DNA of 6,382 nucleotides, from NCBI GenBank assembly GCA_040380755.1, contig JBEIIL010000169.1, positions 1 through 6,382 on the forward strand. The letters run 5' to 3'. Below the pieces are notes generated by a model. The model was not told where the DNA came from, ran no database searches, and worked only from the letters and a program-made list of their open reading frames with translations. Below, piece by piece: positions 1-5,222 of the stretch (its first letter is position 1; the number at the start of each line of letters is the position of its first letter). The position numbers and the translations under genes were made by a program. Origin of the DNA: Alsobacter sp040380755 (GTDB lineage: Bacteria > Pseudomonadota > Alphaproteobacteria > Rhizobiales > Beijerinckiaceae).

Positions 1-88
1 CACCCCCCCCGCGTGGGGGGTGGGGGCCCCGGGGTCTCGCCCCCCCCCTATCCTGGGGTGGGGGGGGGGGGGCCCCCCCCCCACCCAC
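1..88. other. Low-complexity G/C homopolymer tract, probable contig-end artefact
   Basis: The stretch consists almost only of long G and C runs, including 13 G (60-72) directly followed by 10 C (73-82), which makes an imperfect fold-back centred between 72 and 73. An open frame runs through it but would encode only Gly/Pro low complexity. Nothing here resembles the codon pattern of the genes further right. The likeliest explanation is low-quality sequence or a fold-back artefact at the end of an assembly contig. A real G-quadruplex-forming or terminator-like tract cannot be excluded from sequence alone. Confidence 0.6.
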
Positions 89-168
89 GGTCCGGACCGC
101 GCCAGCCCTGCCGTGGACGCCCCGATGGGCGTGACACAACCAACCTGAAGGCCGCACAACCCGTTCGC

Positions 169-250
169 TGTGCGATCTGGCACGTTGCCGGGTCGGTGGG
201 ACCGCCGCGCGCCGATGGCTTTCGAACAGAGTGTGCGCTATGGCACGCTG
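169..250. repeat. Pair of imperfect 19-bp direct repeats, each with a GTGC-N6-GCAC dyad
   Basis: Copy one is 169-187 and copy two is 232-250. They match at 16 of 19 positions, and both contain GTGC, six bases, then GCAC, flanked by T and G. Start-to-start distance is 63 bp, close to six turns of B-DNA, so both dyads would face the same side of the helix. That is what tandem operators for a dimeric regulator look like. In one plus frame the repeat also encodes VR(S/Y)GTL twice, so a short coding repeat is the alternative. No known regulator is assigned. Confidence 0.4.
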
Positions 251-270
251 GCTTCGGCCAGCCTGTCGCA

Positions 271-286
271 AGGGTTGATTAACCCT
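271..286. promoter_or_regulatory. 16-bp perfect inverted repeat AGGGTT-GATT-AACCCT
   Basis: Two perfect 6-base arms surround a 4-base centre, about 150 bp upstream of the small gene at 436. No T-run follows on either strand, so it is a poor intrinsic terminator. Size and symmetry fit an operator for a small dimeric regulator, or a short RNA hairpin in the leader. The call rests on symmetry only. Confidence 0.3.
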
Positions 287-376
287 GATGGTCGAGTGTC
301 GGGGGAGATGTGGAGCAGGAAGGCCTTGCCCTGATTTCTCCACGACAACGCCATGGCCAAGCTGAAAAGGGCGGCC

Positions 377-417
377 AGCCTGAGACAACCGGCGGACAAT
401 CCTCCGGGGCCCAGGCT
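377..417 (+). promoter_or_regulatory. Nested hairpin just upstream of the ribosome binding site at 421
   Basis: Outer arms AGCCTG (377-382) and CAGGCT (412-417) enclose inner arms CCGGCGGA (389-396) and TCCTCCGG (400-407), which pair at 7 of 8 positions across a CAA loop. The structure ends four bases before the purine-rich ribosome binding site of the next gene. It could affect translation or transcript stability. There is no T-tract, so a terminator is unlikely. GC-rich DNA makes chance stems common, hence the modest confidence. Confidence 0.35.
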
Positions 418-435
418 TCCAAGGAAGGACGACAA

Positions 436-651
436 ATGCCCGTCGAACTGCGCGCCGTCACCAAGCGCGAGACCAATTTCCACGCCCCCAACGCCGGCGC
501 AGCCTATGCCGAGCAGTTCAACCCGATCGGGATCCCCGCCGTTGCGGCCGCCGCCGCCCAGGTTCGCCGTGCGCCGCTGGACACCGCCCAGAAGGCAGCC
601 GGTCTTCGCCTGGATGTCCCCGCCACGCTGCTTGACCGCGACGACGCCTGA
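436..651 (+). CDS. Small protein of unknown function (71 aa)
   Basis: I do not recognise this protein. The ATG at 436 is chosen because the strong ribosome binding site AAGGAAGGA lies at 421-429, six bases upstream. The same frame is open further upstream (to an ATG at 310), but that part overlaps the leader hairpin and reads as low-quality sequence. About 83% of third codon positions are G or C, as in true genes of this genome. The product has no signal peptide or membrane segment: a charged N-terminus (MPVELRAVTKRE), a middle rich in small residues with a five-alanine run (about residues 37-41), and an acidic end (LLDRDDA). Its TGA is two bases from the GTG of the metallophosphoesterase, which suggests co-transcription and translational coupling. 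A role linked to that enzyme is inference only. Confidence 0.6.
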   Translation: MPVELRAVTKRETNFHAPNAGAAYAEQFNPIGIPAVAAAAAQVRRAPLDTAQKAAGLRLDVPATLLDRDDA

Positions 652-653
652 CC

Positions 654-1562
654 GTGCTCAGCCGACGCGGCGTCCTGAAGGGGTTGGCCGGCCTCGTGCT
701 TGGTGCCACCGGGTTTGCCTCGTATGCGCTTGCAATTGAGCCGCGTTGGCGGCTCGTGGTGACCGATTACGCCGTGTCTCCACCGGGCTGGCCCGCTGAC
801 CTGCCGCTGACGATCGTCTTCGTCAGCGATATCCATGCGGGCGAGCCACACATGTCGCTGTCCCGGATCGCCGACATTGTCGAGCGAACCAACGCGCTGG
901 GGGCGGATCTGGTGCTGCTGGGCGGCGATTTCGTATCCTCCCAACGCATCGTGCTGCAAGGCTACTCCGCGCGCGAATGGGCGCCGCTGCTCGGCCGCCT
1001 GAAGGCACCGCTCGGTATCTACGCGGTCCTGGGCAACCATGATTGGTGGCACGGGCCTGCACCGCACCTGCCGGCCGACGGCGGCCGCGGCACCCGGGAT
1101 GCGCTCGTGGCCGCCGGCATTCCCGTGCTCGAGAATGATGTTGTGGCGTTCAGCCACCGCGGCCGGCGGTTCTGGCTCGCAGGACTGGGCGACCAGATCG
1201 CCCACCGGCGCAACGGCCGGGTGGTGGGCGGGGTCGACGATCTCGCCGGGACGCTGGCCAAGGTCACCGACGATGCCCCGGTGATCCTGCTGGCGCACGA
1301 GCCCGACATCTTTCTCGACGAGCCGGCACCACGGGTATCCCTGACGCTCTCAGGCCACACCCATGGCGGTCAGATCCGCCTGTTTGGCTACTCGCCGGTG
1401 GTTCCGTCGAACTACGGCAAGCGCCTCGCCTACGGACACATTGTCGATGGCAATCGCCACCTGATCGTCTCTGGTGGACTGGGAACGTCTATCTTTCCCG
1501 TGCGCATCGGCATGCCCCCGGAACTCGTCCGGATCAGGCTCAGCGGCGCAGCCGCTACATGA
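654..1562 (+). CDS. Tat-exported YkuE-like metallophosphoesterase (calcineurin-like fold)
   Basis: Predicted metal-dependent phosphoesterase of 302 aa, acting outside the cytoplasmic membrane. All family metal ligands are visible: D59 and H61 (SDIH), D92 (GGDF), N128-H129-D130 (GNHD), H215 (AHEPD) and H235/H237 (GHTHGGQ). The N-terminus has a twin-arginine motif SRRGVLK (residues 3-9), a hydrophobic stretch and a possible AxA cleavage site ending at A27, so Tat export of the folded, metal-loaded enzyme is likely. The GTG start is preferred because it lies two bases after the upstream TGA and includes the twin-arginine signal. No good ribosome binding site precedes it, consistent with coupling. 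Substrate is unknown: relatives include B. subtilis YkuE and lipid A UDP-diacylglucosamine hydrolases such as chlamydial LpxG. The 3' end overlaps the convergent transpeptidase by 8 bp. Confidence 0.93.
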   Translation: MLSRRGVLKGLAGLVLGATGFASYALAIEPRWRLVVTDYAVSPPGWPADLPLTIVFVSDIHAGEPHMSLSRIADIVERTNALGADLVLLGGDFVSSQRIVLQGYSAREWAPLLGRLKAPLGIYAVLGNHDWWHGPAPHLPADGGRGTRDALVAAGIPVLENDVVAFSHRGRRFWLAGLGDQIAHRRNGRVVGGVDDLAGTLAKVTDDAPVILLAHEPDIFLDEPAPRVSLTLSGHTHGGQIRLFGYSPVVPSNYGKRLAYGHIVDGNRHLIVSGGLGTSIFPVRIGMPPELVRIRLSGAAAT

Positions 1563-2136
1563 CGATGACCTTCGTTCCGCTCGGGACGCGGCTATAGAGA
1601 TCGATCACGTCAATGTTGCGCATGCGGATGCAGCCGGAAGATACCGCACGGCCGATCTTTTCCGGCTCGTTGGTGCCGTGGATCCGGTAAAGCGTGTCGC
1701 GTCCGCCGGAATAGAGATACAGCGCACGCGCACCCAGCGGGTTCTCCGGTCCCCCGGCGGTCGGGCGCACATGCGGCCAACGCCGCACCATCTCGGCGGG
1801 CGGTGTCCAGTGCGGCCACTCGGCCTTGCGCTGAATCACGGCCTCACCGGTCCAACCGAAGGCTTCATCGCCGACCGCCACGCCGTAACGGATGGCCTTT
1901 CCGTCCGGCTGAACGAAATACAGGAATTTCGACTTGGTATCGACGACGATCGTGCCGGGCTTCTGGCCGGTCGGGTCGTCAATCCGGTAGCGCTCGAACG
2001 GCAGATGCAGTTCAGCCGTCGGCACCAAGGCCAGCAGCTCGGTGTCACGCTTGCCGAGACTCGGCGCGGCCACCGGCTCGTAGCGGCAGGCCACCATCGC
2101 GAACGCCAGTGCGGTCAACACAATGCTTCGAAACAT
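1555..2136 (-). CDS. L,D-transpeptidase (YkuD/ErfK family), probable lipoprotein
   Basis: Probable peptidoglycan L,D-transpeptidase, which forms 3-3 crosslinks or attaches proteins to the wall in the periplasm. Numbered from the ATG at 2136 (193 aa), the YkuD signature is complete: HGTN at 153-156 and SSGCIRM at 166-172, with H153 and nucleophile C169. The N-terminus MFRSIVLTALAFAMVAC has a short basic n-region, hydrophobic core and lipobox-like MVAC, suggesting lipidation at C17; Met at -3 is not ideal. The frame stays open upstream with ATGs at 2148, 2178 and 2199 and on to 2289. The 2136 start gives the cleanest signal peptide, 2148 is nearly as good, and no start has a strong ribosome binding site. 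The gene ends in TAG inside the end of the convergent phosphoesterase gene, so no separate terminator fits between them. It diverges from the deacetylase gene. Confidence 0.9.
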   Translation of the reverse strand: MFRSIVLTALAFAMVACRYEPVAAPSLGKRDTELLALVPTAELHLPFERYRIDDPTGQKPGTIVVDTKSKFLYFVQPDGKAIRYGVAVGDEAFGWTGEAVIQRKAEWPHWTPPAEMVRRWPHVRPTAGGPENPLGARALYLYSGGRDTLYRIHGTNEPEKIGRAVSSGCIRMRNIDVIDLYSRVPSGTKVIVM

Positions 2137-2389
2137 ACTGCCCGTCATCCGCACGTGCGCGAATCCTTGTCGTCTCATTATGCCATCGAATAGCGCCATG
2201 GTTACCAGACGATGAACGGGCGGGGTGTGCCCTGACTGCCGCACCGAGCTGAATTCGCCTCTCCGCAGCGTGAATTGCCCGATCCGCACTGACGTGGATC
2301 AAGGTCTGGAGCAAGTGCAACGCCGGATGGACGTGGAGGCGTGGCGCAGCGAGAATGAAACCAAGAAAATCGACTGGAGACGCCCGCCT
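2137..2389. promoter_or_regulatory. Divergent intergenic region between transpeptidase and deacetylase genes
   Basis: This 253-bp region should hold promoters for both flanking genes. On the minus strand CATAAT (2177-2182) matches five of six bases of a -10 box, which would place transcription start about 35 bases before the ATG at 2136; the -35 match at 17-bp spacing is poor. An FNR/FixK-like box lies at 2289-2302. The plus-strand part after about 2350 is AT-richer than surrounding genes (GAGAATGAAACCAAGAAAA), as expected for a leader. No further gene is supported here. Confidence 0.45.
2289..2302. promoter_or_regulatory. Candidate FNR/FixK-family box CTGACGTGGATCAA
   Basis: The FNR/FnrL/FixK half-site pattern TTGA-N6-TCAA is matched at seven of eight conserved bases; only the first T is C. 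It is 88 bp from the deacetylase TTG start (box end 2302, start 2390) and about 150 bp from the transpeptidase start, so it could serve either gene. No -10 box could be placed at the standard -41.5 distance in either direction, which lowers confidence. If real, it implies oxygen- or redox-responsive control. Confidence 0.35.

Positions 2390-2392
<3 letters not shown>
2376..2392 (+). promoter_or_regulatory. Ribosome binding site and TTG start of the deacetylase gene
   Basis: GGAGA at 2376-2380 is separated by nine bases from TTG at 2390-2392. The frame is open well upstream, but homology-like sequence begins only at this TTG, so this site decides the start. TTG is a rare and usually weaker initiator. 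Confidence 0.65.
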
Positions 2393-3322
<930 letters not shown>

Positions 3323-3343
3323 CGAATGATAAACAGATATTTT

Positions 3344-3362
3344 GAACGGTTTACCGCCGTTC
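3344..3362. terminator. Possible weak bidirectional terminator between convergent genes
   Basis: GAACGG (3344-3349) and CCGTTC (3357-3362) pair perfectly across a 7-base loop within the 53-bp gap between the deacetylase and acpS stop codons. The gap is only about 38% G+C. A few T/A bases flank the stem (TATTTT on the left, GAAAAAT farther right), but no proper U-tract follows directly on either strand. The convergent position favours a terminator; the stem alone is weak. Confidence 0.35.
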
Positions 3363-3375
3363 TCTGAGGAAAAAT

Positions 3376-3783
3376 TCAACTCGTGCTGACGGGCCTAGCT
3401 TCAATCACCACGAAAGCCTGCGCCATCGGCGGGTCATCGGTCAACGTCAGGTGGATGACGGCGATATGGCCGGCCGGTGTCAGCGCTTCGAGGCGCGCCT
3501 GTGCACCGCCCGTCAGCGCCAGCGTCGGCGCGCCGGAGGCGAGGTTCACCACGCCCATGTCGCGCATGAACACGCCGCGCGAAAAGCCGGTGCCCAGCGC
3601 CTTCGCACACGCCTCCTTGGCGGCGAAGCGCTTGGCATAAGACGCCGCCCGTGTCGCCCGGCGGTCGGACTTCGCCTGCTCGACAGGCGTGAAGACCCTT
3701 GTGACAAAGCGCTGGCCGAACCGTTCCAGCGTCTGCTCGATCCGGCAGATGTCGCACAGGTCCGAGCCGATGCCGATGATCAT
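3376..3783 (-). CDS. acpS: Holo-[acyl-carrier-protein] synthase
   Basis: Transfers the 4'-phosphopantetheine group of coenzyme A to the serine of apo-ACP, activating it for fatty acid and lipid A synthesis in the cytoplasm. The 135-aa product has the AcpS hallmarks: IIGIGSDLCDICRIE at the N-terminus with Mg ligand D8, and KRFAAKEACAKALGTG (51-66) containing the second metal ligand E57. Length is normal for the family. Its ATG overlaps the pdxJ stop by four bases (ATGA, 3780-3783), so translation is probably coupled; GGAG is present about 12 bases upstream. It is the last gene of the rsh-pyrE-pdxJ-acpS cluster in this window, since the next gene left is convergent. In many alphaproteobacteria lepB, rnc and era follow acpS; that continuation is missing here. 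Confidence 0.96.
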   Translation of the reverse strand: MIIGIGSDLCDICRIEQTLERFGQRFVTRVFTPVEQAKSDRRATRAASYAKRFAAKEACAKALGTGFSRGVFMRDMGVVNLASGAPTLALTGGAQARLEALTPAGHIAVIHLTLTDDPPMAQAFVVIEARPVSTS

Positions 3784-4535
3784 CGCAGAGGGCGGCTCCG
3801 GCCCGCATCCATGGCGGCGCGCATGCGCGTGATTGCCGCATCCATGCCGATGAACATCGCCTCGCCCATCAGGAAGTGCCCGATATTGAACTCGACAAAC
3901 TCCGGTACACCGGCGAGCCGCTCCGCCGTGTGGAAATCGAGGCCGTGGCCGGCGTGCATTTCCAGGCCCAGCGACGCACCGACCTCAGCCGCGCTGGCGA
4001 GCCGCGCGAACTCAGCCTCGGCCTTGTCGTGCTCGCCCTGCTCGACGGCCTCGCACCACGCGCCGGCATGCAGCTCGACCACCGGTGCGCCCAGCCGGAC
4101 GGCACTGTCCAGCGCCGCCGTGTCGGCCTCGATGAACAGCGACACCCGGATCCCGGCACGGACCAGGTCGCGCACATAGGGCGCCAGATGGTTGTGGCCG
4201 CCCACGACGTCGAGACCGCCTTCGGTGGTTCGTTCGCTGCGCTTTTCGGGCACCAGGCAGACCGCGTGCGGGGCCACTTCCAGGGCGATCGCCAGCATCT
4301 CGGGCGTGGCTGCCATCTCGAAGTTCAGCGGCCGGTCAATGGTGGCCTTGAGCGCCGTCATATCGGCATCGCGGATATGGCGGCGATCCTCGCGCAGATG
4401 GGCGGTGATGCCGTCCGCCCCGGCAGCGATCGCGGCGACGGCCGCTCGCACAGGATCGGGACGGCTGCCGCCACGCGCATTGCGGAGCGTGGCCACGTGG
4501 TCGATGTTGACGCCAAGGCGCAGACGATGGGTCAT
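3780..4535 (-). CDS. pdxJ: Pyridoxine 5'-phosphate synthase
   Basis: Condenses 1-deoxy-D-xylulose 5-phosphate with 3-amino-2-oxopropyl phosphate to give pyridoxine 5'-phosphate, the last ring-forming step of the DXP-dependent vitamin B6 pathway. The 251-aa TIM-barrel protein shows the conserved blocks in order: GVNIDHVATLRNARG (8-22), HLREDRRHI (46-54), FEMA (72-75), VPEKR (95-99), TEGGLDV (104-110), SLFIEAD (132-138), AGHGL (195-199) and EFNIGH (215-220). By comparison with E. coli PdxJ as I remember it, catalytic residues correspond to H46, E73 and H197. The ATG at 4535 lies one base after the pyrE TGA, and GAGAG in the end of pyrE can act as ribosome binding site. The gene overlaps acpS by four bases. 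Length and motifs are complete. Confidence 0.97.
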   Translation of the reverse strand: MTHRLRLGVNIDHVATLRNARGGSRPDPVRAAVAAIAAGADGITAHLREDRRHIRDADMTALKATIDRPLNFEMAATPEMLAIALEVAPHAVCLVPEKRSERTTEGGLDVVGGHNHLAPYVRDLVRAGIRVSLFIEADTAALDSAVRLGAPVVELHAGAWCEAVEQGEHDKAEAEFARLASAAEVGASLGLEMHAGHGLDFHTAERLAGVPEFVEFNIGHFLMGEAMFIGMDAAITRMRAAMDAGRSRPLR

Positions 4536-4536
4536 G

Positions 4537-5121
4537 TCAGGCTCTCAGGCCACGGCTGCCGGGCTTGGTCGGCGGGATGGCGGCAAGCTCCGGCGGCAGC
4601 GCATCGGCCGGATAGGCCGGAACGTCGAGCGCCGCGAGGCTGACCATCGGCACTCCGACGTCGACCTTGCCGCCAGACCGGTCGATCAGGCAGGCGGCAC
4701 CGACGATGGTGCCGGGAAACTCCCTGATCGCCTCAAGGCATTCGCGCGACGAAAGGCCGGTCGTGACGATGTCCTCGACCATCAAAACCCGATCCAACTT
4801 GCCGATGTCGAAGCCCCGGCGCAGCCGAAAGCGGCCGTCCTCACGCTCGACGAAGATCGCCCTTGCACCCAGCCAGCGGGCCGTCTCATAACCGGGCACG
4901 ATCCCGCCCACTGCCGGCGAGACGACCACGTCGATCTTGCCGAACTCGCAGGTCACCTTCTCGGCCAGCGCCTTGCACAGCCGCTCGGTTCGGACGGGAT
5001 CCTGGAAAACGAACATCTTCTGCAAGAAGACCGGACTGCGCAGCCCGGACGAGAGGATGAAATGCCCCTCCAGCAGCGCGCCGGCTGCGCGGAACTCGGC
5101 CAGAACCTCGTCGGTCGTCAT
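4537..5121 (-). CDS. pyrE: Orotate phosphoribosyltransferase
   Basis: Joins orotate to PRPP to form orotidine 5'-phosphate, the fifth step of de novo pyrimidine synthesis in the cytoplasm. The 194-aa product contains LSSGLRSPVFLQK (23-35), SPAVGGIVPGYE (68-79), the FVEREDG loop (90-96) and the PRPP-binding signature VEDIVTTG (115-122). The start is ATG at 5121, with AGGTG a few bases upstream and the usual N-terminus MTTDEVLAEFRAAGALLEGHF. The frame stays open to 5307, but that extension is Arg/Pro-rich, overlaps rsh and lacks family resemblance. The gene follows rsh after a 101-bp gap and precedes pdxJ with a single base between stop and start, so the two are probably translated from one message. 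The gap contains a GC-rich stem that may matter for expression. Confidence 0.96.
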   Translation of the reverse strand: MTTDEVLAEFRAAGALLEGHFILSSGLRSPVFLQKMFVFQDPVRTERLCKALAEKVTCEFGKIDVVVSPAVGGIVPGYETARWLGARAIFVEREDGRFRLRRGFDIGKLDRVLMVEDIVTTGLSSRECLEAIREFPGTIVGAACLIDRSGGKVDVGVPMVSLAALDVPAYPADALPPELAAIPPTKPGSRGLRA

Positions 5122-5170
5122 CGCAGCACCTGTCAGATTCGTGCGGCAGAAATCGCAGAACCGGGCAGGA

Positions 5171-5205
5171 GGCGCAAGTGCGGCCCGCCGCCCCATCCCT
5201 TGCCC
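5171..5205 (-). other. GC-rich stem-loop in the rsh-pyrE gap
   Basis: Arms GCAAG (5174-5178) and CTTGC (5199-5203) enclose a second dyad GCGGC-CC-GCCGC (5180-5191). No T-tract follows in the direction of transcription, so an intrinsic terminator is not supported. It could be an RNA processing or stabilising structure between rsh and pyrE, or simply a product of high G+C content. Confidence 0.25.
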
Positions 5206-5222
5206 GCGGGAATGCCGTGAGC

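Larger units (their letters stand above)
89..435. other. Leader/intergenic region without a convincing long gene
   Basis: No recognisable protein family is encoded here. The region holds a 12-bp perfect palindrome CGGTCCGGACCG (88-99), an imperfect direct repeat (169-187 and 232-250), a 16-bp inverted repeat (271-286), a nested hairpin (377-417) and a purine-rich ribosome binding site (421-429). A 39-codon frame, 215-334 (+), reads sensibly but has only a weak upstream GTGGGA and no known homologue. The best reading is the 5' regulatory and leader region of the small gene at 436. The promoter itself could not be placed with confidence. Confidence 0.5.

Noticed and set aside
178..256. Sigma-54 promoters, because TGGCACG occurs at 178-184 and 241-247
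   Set aside because: The -24 element is perfect twice, but the -12 element at the required spacing is missing at the first site (CGGG) and poor at the second (CTTC instead of TTGC).
310..435. N-terminal extension of the 71-aa protein from ATG 310
   Set aside because: The strong ribosome binding site at 421-429 points to ATG 436, and the extension crosses a hairpin-rich leader with Gly/Gln-rich translation.
504..1298. 264-codon open frame on the minus strand opposite the metallophosphoesterase gene
   Set aside because: It lies antisense to a gene with every catalytic motif of its family, and its translation is Arg/Pro/His/Gln-rich with no domain. Long antisense frames are expected in DNA with high third-position G+C.
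2137..2289. Longer N-terminus of the L,D-transpeptidase (GTG/ATG starts up to 2289)
   Set aside because: The extra residues would put 50 polar residues before a clear signal peptide, and a possible -10 box lies inside that stretch. The ATGs at 2148 and 2178 remain possible but less likely.
3876..5220. Long plus-strand open frames (255 and 342 codons) opposite pdxJ and pyrE
   Set aside because: Both are antisense to clearly recognised pdxJ and pyrE and encode Arg/Ala/Pro-rich sequence without motifs.
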